Below are positions 8,641-16,502 of a stretch of DNA of 28,319 nt, piece by piece (within the stretch, counting starts at the first letter, position 1; the number at the start of each line of letters is the position of its first letter). A model generated the notes under the pieces. It searched no databases. It saw only the letters and a program-made list of their open reading frames with translations, and was not told the DNA's origin. Source of the DNA: Bacteroidales bacterium UBA1751 (GTDB taxonomy: Bacteria > Bacteroidota > Bacteroidia > Bacteroidales > UBA932). Position numbers and translations under genes: made by a program. The stretch is from the NCBI GenBank assembly GCA_002315995.1, contig DCHN01000076.1, positions 71,165-99,483 on the forward strand, given 5' to 3'.

Positions 8641-9987
8641 TCAATTGTTATCAATTGGAAGCGCGAAGAGGTCGTACTCTCCGGCTCCGGTTATCTTTAC
8701 ATTTAAAAACTCTCCTACCAAGGACGATAGTTTATTCTCCCTCCCGCTAAGAGGAACCAGAATCTCCCCATCGACCTCAGGACTCTCATACTGCGACCTG
8801 CAAACAAGATAATCACCCTCCACCCTATCGGCAATGACACGGCAAACACTCCCCACTCTGGCACCGTTTGCAGCCTCGGAAATGGCCGATTGAACCGACA
8901 TAAGCGAATCGTACCTTCTCTGCTTGGTTGCCGGACGCACGCTGTCCTTCAAGTTGTCAGCAGCCCAAGTACCCTCCTCCTGACTATATGTAAAGGCGCC
9001 CAGCCGCTCGAAACGGTTTCTCTCAACAAATGAGAGAAGTGTATTGAACTCGCGGCTGCCCTCACCCGGAAATCCTACAATAAGAGTTGTTCTCAAAACA
9101 ACACCTGGAACCCTGCTTCTGAGTGAATCTATAAGTTTCTGTGTCTGACGGGCATCAATGCCACGCTTCATTGCCTTGAGCACGGAAGAGGAACCATGCT
9201 GAAGAGGAATGTCGAGATACTTGCATATCTTAGGCTCGCTTGCCATAAGTTCAATGACATCATCAGGAAAGGAGTCAGGATATGAGTAATGAATCCTTAT
9301 CCACTCTATGCCGTCAATTTCAGCCAGTTGCTTCAAAAGAGGAGCAAGCATGCGCTTTCCGTAGAGGTCAAGCCCGTAGTACGTTGTATCCTGAGCAATG
9401 ACAATAAGTTCCTTGACACCGCAGGCGGCAAGCGAGCGTGCCTCCTCAACCAGCTCCTCCATTGGAACCGATACATGCGGCCCACGTATGAAAGGAATGG
9501 CACAGTAGGCGCATCTCCTGTTGCACCCCTCACTTATCTTCAAATAGGCATAGTGAGATGGGGTTGTCAAATATCTTGAGGTGGCCAGATCTTCCCTGTA
9601 GCCCAGTTTCAGATACTCAACAATGGCTTTGGTATCAAAAGCACCAAAGAATGCATCAACCTCAGGCATCTCCTCCTTCAACTCCTTCAAATAACGCTGG
9701 CTCAAGCAGCCGAAAACCAGAACTTTTCCGGCCTTTCCGCTGTATTTGGCCTGCAGCGCCTGGAGAATCATTGAAATTGACTCCTCCTTGGCATCCTGAA
9801 TGAATCCGCATGTGTTAATTACAATAAAGTGAACATACGGAGCATCCGCAGCAGAAAGGTCTGTATCTGAAGGGAGCAGGTTCAACCCATAATGAACAAA
9901 CTGCCTCATGAGATGCTCGGAATCAACAAGATTCTTCGAACAACCCATAGTAATTACCAGTATGTTTCTCTCCTCAGATTTTGACAT
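8641..9987 (-). CDS. rimO: ribosomal protein S12 methylthiotransferase RimO
   Basis: Radical SAM enzyme that adds a methylthio group to an Asp of ribosomal protein S12. The protein is 448 residues. The N-terminal MTTase domain has its three cluster cysteines at C16 (MGCSKN), C60 (NTCGFI) and C94 (GCLSQR). The radical SAM motif C155-x3-C159-x2-C162 lies in EGCNRRCAYCAIPFIRG. A TRAM domain closes the protein (about 380-446). The IPFIRGPHVS segment and the C-terminal part favour RimO over the tRNA enzyme MiaB. It starts 8 bases after the DUF5606 gene and sits in the nusB-folA cluster. Confidence 0.95.
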   Translation of the reverse strand: MSKSEERNILVITMGCSKNLVDSEHLMRQFVHYGLNLLPSDTDLSAADAPYVHFIVINTCGFIQDAKEESISMILQALQAKYSGKAGKVLVFGCLSQRYLKELKEEMPEVDAFFGAFDTKAIVEYLKLGYREDLATSRYLTTPSHYAYLKISEGCNRRCAYCAIPFIRGPHVSVPMEELVEEARSLAACGVKELIVIAQDTTYYGLDLYGKRMLAPLLKQLAEIDGIEWIRIHYSYPDSFPDDVIELMASEPKICKYLDIPLQHGSSSVLKAMKRGIDARQTQKLIDSLRSRVPGVVLRTTLIVGFPGEGSREFNTLLSFVERNRFERLGAFTYSQEEGTWAADNLKDSVRPATKQRRYDSLMSVQSAISEAANGARVGSVCRVIADRVEGDYLVCRSQYESPEVDGEILVPLSGRENKLSSLVGEFLNVKITGAGEYDLFALPIDNN

Positions 9988-9995
9988 GACCAGAC

Positions 9996-10418
9996 TTAGT
10001 CCTGCTCTCCCTCCATCTCCTCATCGGTCATGAAATCGAGAGAAGCCTTCTCCTTAATGATATTGTACCACTCAACAACCTTTCTCATGTGCGATACATA
10101 AAAACGGTCACGGTCATATGTAGGAAGCACCTTCTCAAAGAAAGCAACAAGTTCCTTGGCGTCAGCCTTCTTGCCCGGAGCAGCGGCATCGCCAAGACTC
10201 TCCTTCATCTTTGAGAAAATGTCAGCAAGTTTTGCCTCACCTTCATCGGTATATATTGCAATATCAGCCATGGAGCTCATCTTTGCACTCAAGCCTGAGC
10301 ACATTCTCTTTCCAGTTGCCAATGACTCTACAATTGCACCATTCTTTGCCTGCTGAATGTAGAGGAACAATCCGCTCTCCCCACTGATTGATAGAATTTT
10401 TCTAAGATCTGTCTTCAT
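9996..10418 (-). CDS. DUF5606-type protein of unknown function
   Basis: A 140-residue soluble protein that I recognise as the Bacteroidota-specific DUF5606 type, with the N-terminal MKTDLRKILSISGESGLFLY and a helical C-terminal half ending in an acidic tail (DEEMEGEQD). There is no signal peptide or membrane segment. The biochemical role is unknown. It lies 61 bases after the TerB/DnaJ gene and 8 bases before rimO, so it is probably translated from the same long transcript. Confidence 0.8.
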   Translation of the reverse strand: MKTDLRKILSISGESGLFLYIQQAKNGAIVESLATGKRMCSGLSAKMSSMADIAIYTDEGEAKLADIFSKMKESLGDAAAPGKKADAKELVAFFEKVLPTYDRDRFYVSHMRKVVEWYNIIKEKASLDFMTDEEMEGEQD

Positions 10419-10479
10419 CTTTAAAATGAATCTAATTAAATGTTCTGTATTATTATGATATACTATATCGATAGAGAAT

Positions 10480-11217
10480 CTAACTGATTCCCCTCTCTTT
10501 CTTTATTTGCTCATACGCATCGCGTATCTTGTTGAACTTCTCCTCCGCAGCCCTCTTCACATCCTCTCCAAGAGATTCAACCTTATCCGGATGATGTTTC
10601 ATTGCCATTTTCCTATATGCACTCTTAACCTCCTGGTCTGTGGCATCAGGAGTTATCTCAAGCACTTTATATGCATCTTCAACAGTTGTGCCGAACATAC
10701 CCAGAACTGAATTCATATCAGCCTCAGGAATGCCCATATATTGTGCTATTTTTATAAGAATATCCTTCTCGGCATTGCTTACCACGCCATCGGCCTGAGC
10801 TATTCCGGCCAAATAGTGAAAAAGCTGAAGCCTCTGTGAAATATTTGTAAACTGCCTTATTTGAACACAAACCTCCGAGAGCTCTATATCCTTATTAAGG
10901 AGCTCCTTCAACATTGCAAGCGCTTGAGTTGCACCCTCCTCACCAAAATTGTTTTTAAGGAAACCCTTTACATAATCGAGTTCCGAGCGGAGCACCTTTC
11001 CATCGGCCTTCATTACGGCAGCGCTCAAGACAAGCAGTGAAATGAGGAAACTGTTGCGCTGGGCATTGGTTCCCGAATTGAAAGAACCGGAACCGGATGA
11101 AGATACATTTACAATTGAGCTCTCAAAGCCCTGAGCAATAAGAAAAGCAATAATTCCTCCAATAGGACCGCCTATTGCCCATCCAAGTGCACCAAAAAGC
11201 CATTTACCTAGTCCCAT
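10480..11217 (-). CDS. TerB and J-domain co-chaperone (DjlA-like)
   Basis: A 245-residue protein. A Gly-rich hydrophobic N-terminus (residues 1-30, GALGWAIGGPIGGIIAFLIA) may anchor it in the inner membrane. A Ser/Gly linker follows, then a TerB-like helical domain (about 55-175) with the repeated motif ADGK/ADGV, and a C-terminal J domain (181-242) with the Hsp70-activating HPD at 209-211. The order matches DjlA, a membrane co-chaperone of DnaK. The start is 2 bases after the coaE stop, so the two genes are tightly coupled. Confidence 0.88.
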   Translation of the reverse strand: MGLGKWLFGALGWAIGGPIGGIIAFLIAQGFESSIVNVSSSGSGSFNSGTNAQRNSFLISLLVLSAAVMKADGKVLRSELDYVKGFLKNNFGEEGATQALAMLKELLNKDIELSEVCVQIRQFTNISQRLQLFHYLAGIAQADGVVSNAEKDILIKIAQYMGIPEADMNSVLGMFGTTVEDAYKVLEITPDATDQEVKSAYRKMAMKHHPDKVESLGEDVKRAAEEKFNKIRDAYEQIKKERGIS

Positions 11218-11219
11218 AG

Positions 11220-11822
11220 TTAAAATCTCATTTTGTTATAAATATCCGCTATTTGCGGTAGAAGAGGTGACTCTCCATCTGCAAATATAACAAAATCTGC
11301 CAATGAAATGCGCTGCTCATCGCTCCATTGACGTGCAAGACGAGCCTCAACCGCGCTGCGTGATACGCTATCGCGGTGCATGACACGGCTTATTCTCAAT
11401 TCAAGCGGAGCAGAAACCACAGCCACCTTGTTTGCAAATGAGCGGACAAATGGCTTTTCAAGCAGAATTGCAGATTCCATAATTACGAATGGCGCCTTTC
11501 CTTCGCGCTCAACGCCGTTTTTCCAGAGAGAAAAATTTCTCATTACGGCAGGATGCACAAGCTCTTCAACCATTCCAAGCAAGGCGGGATCAGAAAAGAT
11601 TCTCTTGCCCATAACAGCCGGCTGAAACACTCCATTTTCAAAGATATCGGCACCAAGGAGTTCAATGAGAGAACTCTTGAGAGACGAGTCTGACAGGTAG
11701 AGCTCCTTTGTTCTGCTGTCGGAATCGTATACAGGCACACCCATACGCGCAAATATTGCGGAAACATAGCTCTTACCGCTTCCTATGCCACCTGTCATTC
11801 CAAGAACCTGTAATGTTTTCAT
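11220..11822 (-). CDS. coaE: dephospho-CoA kinase
   Basis: Last step of coenzyme A synthesis: ATP-dependent phosphorylation of the 3'-hydroxyl of dephospho-CoA. The protein is 200 residues, the family length. The P-loop GGIGSGKS lies at residues 11-18, the substrate-site VPVYDSDSRTKELY follows, and the lid region is near LRISRVMHRD. The ATG overlaps the stop of the ybbR-like gene by four bases (ATGA), which suggests translational coupling. Confidence 0.95.
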   Translation of the reverse strand: MKTLQVLGMTGGIGSGKSYVSAIFARMGVPVYDSDSRTKELYLSDSSLKSSLIELLGADIFENGVFQPAVMGKRIFSDPALLGMVEELVHPAVMRNFSLWKNGVEREGKAPFVIMESAILLEKPFVRSFANKVAVVSAPLELRISRVMHRDSVSRSAVEARLARQWSDEQRISLADFVIFADGESPLLPQIADIYNKMRF

Positions 11823-12817
11823 CGAAGCGCTTTTACACGGTTATTCAAAGAGAACTCGACAAACTGGGGGTCTGCCTTTATATCAAAAGCGTTTGAGTTG
11901 TCGCACTTTACAACCACACGCCCTGAATTGTCGTCAACAAGATTATGATAATCTACGTAGGCGTGAAAATCTCCAGCATTGAGTGCGGACCTGAAGTGAT
12001 ACGGCATTCTGTATTTTACATGTACCCTGTGAGGTTTGAACGAGGTATATTTGTCTGATGGAAAATGAAGCGGCTGAATGAAGATATCAAGTTCCGCCTC
12101 ATAATACCTGAAAACGTCCATTGAATATGCAATGGAGTTTGATGAATATGTAATACCGGGGAGCTCAGCAACGTTTACAAGTCCCTGTATATCGGATGAT
12201 ATGTTGTGGAAACGCAGAGGCTCGGTATGCACCTCCTTTATTCCGGCAATGGAAGATGAGTCTCCATACACTATTACCGAATCCGGTTTCAGAAGCAGTC
12301 CCTTGTTTGAAGAGTACTGCTCCTTGAAGGTAAGTGAGAGGTTGGCAATGACCGGAACCTTCTTGTTGATTTCAAGAGGAAATCTGAAATAAATTGTATC
12401 CGTGTCAACTCCTGCAAGTTCTTCGCCTGCCTCAAGAGAGTTCTTTATCTGGTCAGCAATTGCACGCGAAGTAACCCAGAAGAGTTCCGGATCCTTCCTG
12501 CTTTTGTGCAGATAATTGCACCCAAGATGAAAAGAGAGGCTGTTGGTGGAAGATGTGTTGTAAAAGGCCCTTTCAAGCAGTTTGGAACCGGTGGAGTTAA
12601 GGCTCAAAAGAACCGGGTTTACAGAGTCGCCATTTCTGGAGTGTCCCTGAATATCTGACGTGATGTCAAGTCTGAAGTTGAAAGAGCGGGAATACTGCTG
12701 CGTCAGGCAGGCAAATCCCCACATAATAAAAGCCAAAAGGAGAGAGACAAAGAGCATCACTGCATTGTCCCTCACCTTCTCAAATAGATCTGTAAGTTTC
12801 CTATTTAGTCTGAACAT
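11819..12817 (-). CDS. YbbR-like domain protein, membrane-anchored
   Basis: A 332-residue protein with one N-terminal transmembrane helix (about residues 18-38, VMLFVSLLLAFIMWGFACL) and an extracytoplasmic region of YbbR-type beta repeats. One visible repeat runs around PVIANLSLTFKEQYSSNKGLLLKPDSV and VYGDSSSIAGIKEV. In Firmicutes YbbR (CdaR) regulates the diadenylate cyclase CdaA; here it lies between yajC and coaE, an arrangement common in Bacteroidales, and no cdaA is adjacent. Its start overlaps the end of yajC by 17 bases and its stop overlaps coaE by four. Confidence 0.82.
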   Translation of the reverse strand: MFRLNRKLTDLFEKVRDNAVMLFVSLLLAFIMWGFACLTQQYSRSFNFRLDITSDIQGHSRNGDSVNPVLLSLNSTGSKLLERAFYNTSSTNSLSFHLGCNYLHKSRKDPELFWVTSRAIADQIKNSLEAGEELAGVDTDTIYFRFPLEINKKVPVIANLSLTFKEQYSSNKGLLLKPDSVIVYGDSSSIAGIKEVHTEPLRFHNISSDIQGLVNVAELPGITYSSNSIAYSMDVFRYYEAELDIFIQPLHFPSDKYTSFKPHRVHVKYRMPYHFRSALNAGDFHAYVDYHNLVDDNSGRVVVKCDNSNAFDIKADPQFVEFSLNNRVKALR

Positions 12818-13109
12818 CAGACATATCCTTTACAACAGCGCTCTTGTCAACCTTGAGCTTCAACTCAGGGGCAACCTTAATGAATACTGTTGTATCCTTA
12901 ACCTCGTCAATTTCTCCATAGATACCGCCAATGGTAACTATCTTGTCTCCCTTCTTGAGTGCATTGCGGAAATTGGCAAGTTCCTTCTGCTTCTTCTGCT
13001 GTGGGCGTATCATGAAAAACCACATTACAACAAAAATCAAAAGCATCATAACAAGGAAGCTCCAAGAAGAACCGCCTGCTGTTTCCTGTAAAAATGTAAA
13101 AAGAATCAT
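12801..13109 (-). CDS. yajC: preprotein translocase subunit YajC
   Basis: A 102-residue single-pass membrane protein. The hydrophobic helix is at about residues 16-34 (WSFLVMMLLIFVVMWFFMI) and is followed directly by the signature RPQQKKQKE. A small basic/beta domain follows (LKKGDKIVTIGGIYGEI). YajC associates with SecDF at the Sec translocon. It lies 114 bases downstream of nusB. I see no good TAnnTTTG box in that gap, so it is probably part of the nusB transcript. Confidence 0.95.
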   Translation of the reverse strand: MILFTFLQETAGGSSWSFLVMMLLIFVVMWFFMIRPQQKKQKELANFRNALKKGDKIVTIGGIYGEIDEVKDTTVFIKVAPELKLKVDKSAVVKDMSDVQTK

Positions 13110-13223
13110 ATTGTTATCAATTAAATTAATTTCTGATTATTGTACCTTTAAACTCCAGTACTTCTTAAAATCTGCTACCATTTTGAACTGACATTCATCC
13201 ACTCCTTGGAATTGCCCATTCAA

Positions 13224-14177
13224 CTACTCTTTGGAATAACCTCCAACAAGGCCCCTGCCACTCTTCACTATTGAGCCGTTGCGGGAGAACTCCGCAATGA
13301 CTTTATCGAGGAGACCGTTAACGAATGACTTGCTGTTTGCCGTGCTGTAGAACTTGGAGATATCTACATACTCATTAATGGTAACCTTTACAGGTATGGT
13401 TTCAAAAGCAACAGCCTCCGACAGTCCAAGAACAATAAGAGCCATATCGGTTGCAACAAGTCTTTCTGGCTCCCAATTGGAAATCCTGCCTGAAACCGCA
13501 CTCATATAGTCATCATATTTACTCAATGCATGTTTGAGAAGAGTTACGGCAAAATCACGGTCATCATCCTTGACAAATGTCTTCTGCTGTGCCACTTTAC
13601 CAGAAGATGCTATTTCATCCAAATTCTTGAGAATGTTGTTTACGGCAAAAACCATATCATCCATCCACATTAGATTCTTCTCTTCAAGAATATACTCAAG
13701 ATCTTCATTGTCTTCAAACTCCGCCTCAAATATGGTTCTTATGAGCTTGACATCATCCTCCAGGGAGTTCTCGGATGAATTCATATAATCAATGAAATAC
13801 TGGTCAGAAGATACAGAGTTGTACAACTTGCGAAGGAAAGTATCCTCATCACTCCACGAGAGCCCCCTCTTCTGAAGAAGAGTATTGAAAGTCTCGTCAT
13901 TTTCAAGTATTGAAATGAGTCTGTTGTCAACGAATTTTCTGTTTGGATTGAGTTCCTCCTGAGTTGGATGAAACTTTTTAAGGCCATTCTCTATGCGGTT
14001 CAATGCTATCTTCTTCAGTTCAACAGGAATACGAAGCAGGAAATAGTAGAGATTCACCGTCTGGTCACAACTGGTGAGAAGATCATTCACCGCCGCCTGC
14101 TCGTTTCTGTTGTCACCTGCAATCTTACTGAAAAGAACTTTAAAAACCTTTATCCTAATCAAACGTCTGTTCAACAT
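13224..14177 (-). CDS. nusB: transcription antitermination factor NusB, long Bacteroidota form
   Basis: A 317-residue protein, much longer than the about 140 residues of E. coli NusB but normal for this phylum. The first half is a helical extension starting MLNRRLIRIKVFKVLFSK. The C-terminal half (about 180-300) carries the NusB fold with EPERLVATDMALIVLGLSEAVAFETIPVKVTINEYVDISKFYST and SFVNGLLDKV. I chose ATG 14177 over an in-frame TTG at 14195 because the start then fits the family. NusB works with NusE on boxA RNA in rRNA antitermination. It is the first gene of the nine-gene minus-strand cluster. Confidence 0.93.
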   Translation of the reverse strand: MLNRRLIRIKVFKVLFSKIAGDNRNEQAAVNDLLTSCDQTVNLYYFLLRIPVELKKIALNRIENGLKKFHPTQEELNPNRKFVDNRLISILENDETFNTLLQKRGLSWSDEDTFLRKLYNSVSSDQYFIDYMNSSENSLEDDVKLIRTIFEAEFEDNEDLEYILEEKNLMWMDDMVFAVNNILKNLDEIASSGKVAQQKTFVKDDDRDFAVTLLKHALSKYDDYMSAVSGRISNWEPERLVATDMALIVLGLSEAVAFETIPVKVTINEYVDISKFYSTANSKSFVNGLLDKVIAEFSRNGSIVKSGRGLVGGYSKE

Positions 14178-14203
14178 AGACTCAACTAAATTCAAAATAA
14201 TTG

Positions 14204-14211
14204 CAAATATA
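14204..14211 (-). promoter_or_regulatory. -7 promoter box for the nusB cluster
   Basis: The minus strand reads TATATTTG, a perfect TAnnTTTG, 26 bases before the nusB ATG. There is no clear -33 TTTG. It is back-to-back with the -7 box of the DUF3276 gene at 14237-14244, so one A/T-rich gap of under 100 bases drives both directions. Confidence 0.55.
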
Positions 14212-14236
14212 GGTGTTTAATGATAAATAATTATTC

Positions 14237-14244
14237 TATCTTTG
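14237..14244 (+). promoter_or_regulatory. -7 promoter box for the DUF3276 gene
   Basis: TATCTTTG is a perfect TAnnTTTG box, 31 bases before the ATG at 14276. A GTTTA at 14215-14219 lies about 17 bases upstream and could act as a weak -33 element. Confidence 0.55.
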
Positions 14245-14275
14245 TTAAACTTTTAGAAAAATTAACAACTGAGTT

Positions 14276-14623
14276 ATGTATTTGGAAGATTTAGAAAATG
14301 CAGGAGCATTTGAGCGTAGCGGTGATGATGTTTACTCAAAACCGGTAAGAGCAGGTAAAAGAACCTACTTTTTTGACGTAAAAGCCACAAAAGGTAACGA
14401 CTACTACCTTACTATCACCGAGAGTAAGAGAAGAGTTGAGAAAGATGGAAGATTTGTCTATGACAAACACAAAATCTTCCTTTACAAAGAGGACTTTGAG
14501 AAATTCACCGATTCTCTCTCAGAGGTAATCGAATTCATTAAATCAAAATGTCCGGTAACAGAGAGAGTATATTCTGAATCTGAGGAGGGAAACTTCACAG
14601 ACGTTGATTTTGACAAACTTTAG
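14276..14623 (+). CDS. Pur-alpha-like nucleic-acid-binding protein (DUF3276)
   Basis: A 115-residue protein of the DUF3276 family, which has the PUR-type single-stranded nucleic-acid-binding fold and is found in Bacteroidota. Visible features are the YSKPVRAGKRTYFFDVKATKGNDYYLTITESKR core, the second half YDKHKIFLYKEDFEKF, and an acidic tail (EEGNFTDVDFDKL). DNA or RNA binding is inferred from the family. It is a single-gene unit with its own promoter box and a strong terminator. That suggests a high and independent expression level. Confidence 0.87.
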   Translation: MYLEDLENAGAFERSGDDVYSKPVRAGKRTYFFDVKATKGNDYYLTITESKRRVEKDGRFVYDKHKIFLYKEDFEKFTDSLSEVIEFIKSKCPVTERVYSESEEGNFTDVDFDKL

Positions 14624-14646
14624 AATTATTACAAAACAAATAACAG

Positions 14647-14686
14647 ACGCCGTAATTCCAACAATGGAGTTACGGCGTTCATTTTT
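14647..14686 (+). terminator. strong intrinsic terminator after the DUF3276 gene, probably bidirectional
   Basis: Left arm 14647-14660 (ACGCCGTAATTCCA) pairs with 14665-14678 (TGGAGTTACGGCGT): 14 base pairs with one G-U, loop ACAA, then TCATTTTT. The other strand also has a T-rich sequence after the stem, so it can also stop the convergent DUF2461 transcript. Confidence 0.9.
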
Positions 14687-14725
14687 AATATTTTAGCAGT
14701 TCCAAAATTACATCTCAAACTGACA

Positions 14726-15460
14726 TCACATCTCAAGAGCATAATCAATTGCCTTATTGAGCAGATGAACATACTCTTTGCAGTTTCTGAACTGCAGGGC
14801 AACCTCCTCCACAAGAGAATCAATTGAAGTGTCAAGATCAAAAGCGGAGAGATGCTCCGTTGTTATATCCCTGAATAGAGAGAAATCGCGCTGTTTGAGC
14901 AAGCCGTGCCATTTTTCAGGAGCAAATACGAATTCAGCGGGCACCTTCCTCAATGAAGTGGAGGAGTCAAAGGAAAAGCCAACGGCACCATCTATTGCAG
15001 TTAAAAAAGAGTCACCATTAACGGAGAACTCATCGCGCAGGCTCTTGAGCACCTTCGGTTCATAGCAGTATAGACCAGCCGCCAGAAGATTGCGGCTCAA
15101 CAGCCCTTTTGTCTGATATGTAAAATCGGGAGTATGAATTGTTGGCGCCTCAATATGGAAATAGTACCCGGCATATGGAGACTTCTTCCCTCCTCTGTTT
15201 ATGTAGGCTCCGAAATGAGTCTTGTAGGGCACCTTCTCCTTTGAAAATCTCATATCCTTGTATATGCGATAGGTGCAATCCTTTATTCCAAGATTGCTCT
15301 GAGCTATTTGTGGGTCGAACTCCGACACCGCCCCAACCAATTTCATTGTAAAGTCATTGAAGAGCGCCTGCACCTGACGGTACTCCTCCTTATGCTCCTG
15401 AAACCATTCACGATTGTTGTTCAGCGAGAGCTCCGTAAGAAAACCAATAATCCGTTTCAT
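14726..15460 (-). CDS. DUF2461 family protein
   Basis: A 244-residue protein of unknown function. The DUF2461 family signature is clear: FLTELSLNNNREWFQEHKEEY near the start, then YRIYKDMRFSKEKVPYKTHF, YYFHIEA, and a C-terminal helical part. I chose ATG 15460; the open frame extends upstream to 15625, but that extension is low-complexity and has no family similarity. A perfect -7 box (TATCTTTG, minus strand, 15466-15473) lies only 5 bases before this ATG, so the message may be nearly leaderless, or a further upstream promoter is used. No catalytic role is established for the family that I can state. Confidence 0.87.
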   Translation of the reverse strand: MKRIIGFLTELSLNNNREWFQEHKEEYRQVQALFNDFTMKLVGAVSEFDPQIAQSNLGIKDCTYRIYKDMRFSKEKVPYKTHFGAYINRGGKKSPYAGYYFHIEAPTIHTPDFTYQTKGLLSRNLLAAGLYCYEPKVLKSLRDEFSVNGDSFLTAIDGAVGFSFDSSTSLRKVPAEFVFAPEKWHGLLKQRDFSLFRDITTEHLSAFDLDTSIDSLVEEVALQFRNCKEYVHLLNKAIDYALEM

Positions 15461-15465
15461 GAATC

Positions 15466-15473
15466 CAAAGATA
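15466..15473 (-). promoter_or_regulatory. -7-like box directly before the DUF2461 start
   Basis: The minus strand reads TATCTTTG, then five bases, then ATG. A TTTG lies 11 bases further upstream, too near for a normal -33 element. If used, transcription would begin within a few bases of the start codon. Confidence 0.4.
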
Positions 15474-15537
15474 CAACATTCAGACAAACATATTTGCCAA
15501 TGGTTGTAAAAGAGAGGCACATTGAGATGATTTTCCA

Positions 15538-15545
15538 TACCTTTG
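15538..15545 (+). promoter_or_regulatory. possible -7 box for the HAD phosphatase gene
   Basis: TACCTTTG fits TAnnTTTG, 94 bases before the ATG at 15640. There is no clear -33 element. The presumed 5' leader contains a 28-base run of purines only (15550-15577). Confidence 0.35.
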
Positions 15546-15639
15546 CAGCGGAGAGGGAAAGAGAGGGGGAGAAAGAGCAGCATTGGGTCACAAAATGAGA
15601 TTAATTTCCCTTTAAAACCGAACACTAATTCATAACAGC

Positions 15640-16302
15640 ATGAAAATCAATACCTGCATTTTCGACTACGACGGAACCCTGGCCGATACAACACCAACAA
15701 TCCTTGCCACAGCAAAAGAGACCCAGAAAAGGCTAGGCTTCCACCAACCGTCGGATTACGAAATACGCTCAACAATAGGTCTTCCGCTTGGACCCGCGCT
15801 TCAAATTCAGGGCAAACTTCCAGACAATATGGTTGATGAGGCCGTGCGGCTCTACAGGGAGATTTTCTTCACCTTCCCCCTCAACGAAGTACCACTCTTT
15901 CCAGGCGTGGCCGAAACTATCGCAGTGCTTGAAAAAAGAGGTATCAGAATGGCAGTTGCCACATCGCGCAGCCGCAACTCACTAATTCAGATGCTCGAAG
16001 CACAGGGAATCCTCAAAGCCTTCACGGAAATTGTTGCGGCCGATGACGGCATAACTGCAAAACCGGAGCCCGACATGGTGCTGGCCATTCTCGAAAGATT
16101 CGGCTCCTTCCCCTCCCATACTATGGTGATAGGTGATACCACATTTGACGTTCTTATGGGCTCACGCGCCCACTGCCACACCTGCGGGGTAACCTACGGA
16201 AACCACACAAGGGAACAACTTGCAACAGCATCGCCCGAGTTCGTTGTTGAATCGTTTGATGCACTGCTGGCGCTAAATGATGTGGAATATACGCTGCAAT
16301 AA
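15640..16302 (+). CDS. HAD-superfamily phosphatase, phosphoglycolate phosphatase-like
   Basis: A 220-residue HAD hydrolase. Motif I is DYDGTL with nucleophile D9 and acid D11, followed by an alpha-helical cap of the subfamily IA type. Motif II is ATSRS, motif III is the Lys in AKPEPDM, and motif IV is VIGDTTFDV. This pattern fits the Gph/PgmB group. The exact substrate (2-phosphoglycolate, a sugar phosphate or a nucleotide) cannot be told from sequence. The stop at 16300-16302 lies 7 bases before the -33 element of the tRNA promoter. Confidence 0.88.
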   Translation: MKINTCIFDYDGTLADTTPTILATAKETQKRLGFHQPSDYEIRSTIGLPLGPALQIQGKLPDNMVDEAVRLYREIFFTFPLNEVPLFPGVAETIAVLEKRGIRMAVATSRSRNSLIQMLEAQGILKAFTEIVAADDGITAKPEPDMVLAILERFGSFPSHTMVIGDTTFDVLMGSRAHCHTCGVTYGNHTREQLATASPEFVVESFDALLALNDVEYTLQ

Positions 16303-16308
16303 AGATTT

Positions 16309-16339
16309 TTTGTTTTTTGCGGAAAACGGTTTATATTTG
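16309..16339 (+). promoter_or_regulatory. promoter of the tRNA-Arg gene
   Basis: TTTG at 16309-16312, a 19-base spacer, and TATATTTG at 16332-16339. This is a full match to the Bacteroidota vegetative promoter and lies 31 bases before the mature tRNA. Confidence 0.8.
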
Positions 16340-16370
16340 CATCCGCTTTTCGAAAAAGCATTAAGGGTCT

Positions 16371-16444
16371 GGTCCGGTAGCTCAGCTGGATAGAGCAACA
16401 GCCTTCTAAGCTGTGGGTCTTGGGTTCGAATCCCAACCGGATCA
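16371..16444 (+). tRNA. tRNA-Arg, anticodon TCT
   Basis: A complete cloverleaf. The acceptor arm is GGTCCGG with CCGGATC (one G-U), the D arm is GCTC...GAGC, and the anticodon arm is ACAGC/GCTGT with loop CTTCTAA, so the anticodon TCT is at 16405-16407 and reads AGA/AGG. The T arm is TTGGG/CCCAA with loop TTCGAAT, and the discriminator base is A. CCA is not encoded (CTT follows), so it must be added after transcription. Confidence 0.97.
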
Positions 16445-16452
16445 CTTGAAAC

Positions 16453-16490
16453 ACAGGCAGTTATCTGAATCAGATGGCTGCCTGTTTTCT
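16453..16490 (+). terminator. terminator after tRNA-Arg
   Basis: ACAGGCAG (16453-16460) pairs perfectly with CTGCCTGT (16478-16485). An inner stem ATCTG/CAGAT with loop AAT extends it, and TTTTCT follows. It lies 8 bases after the tRNA and 13 bases from the end of the convergent AraC-type gene. Confidence 0.88.
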
Positions 16491-16502
16491 ATCCCAGCTA
16501 CG

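Noticed and set aside
8167..8706. 179-codon plus-strand open frame over fabG and the rimO end
   Set aside because: It lies opposite two clear genes and across their junction, with no motif or promoter of its own.
10457..10469. Palindrome GATATACTATATC in the gap between the TerB/DnaJ gene and the DUF5606 gene
   Set aside because: It is A/T-rich and short, with no promoter box at a fitting distance and no second copy seen. Chance is the simpler reading.
13132..13222. Open frame of about 28 codons in frame after the nusB stop, on the minus strand
   Set aside because: An open run of this length is expected by chance, it starts only with TTG or an internal ATG (14 codons), and no aromatic codon cluster or terminator follows. 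I do not call it a gene or a leader peptide.
15461..15625. N-terminal extension of the DUF2461 protein to 15625
   Set aside because: The extra 55 residues are Cys- and Leu-rich with no family similarity, and the family start falls at ATG 15460.
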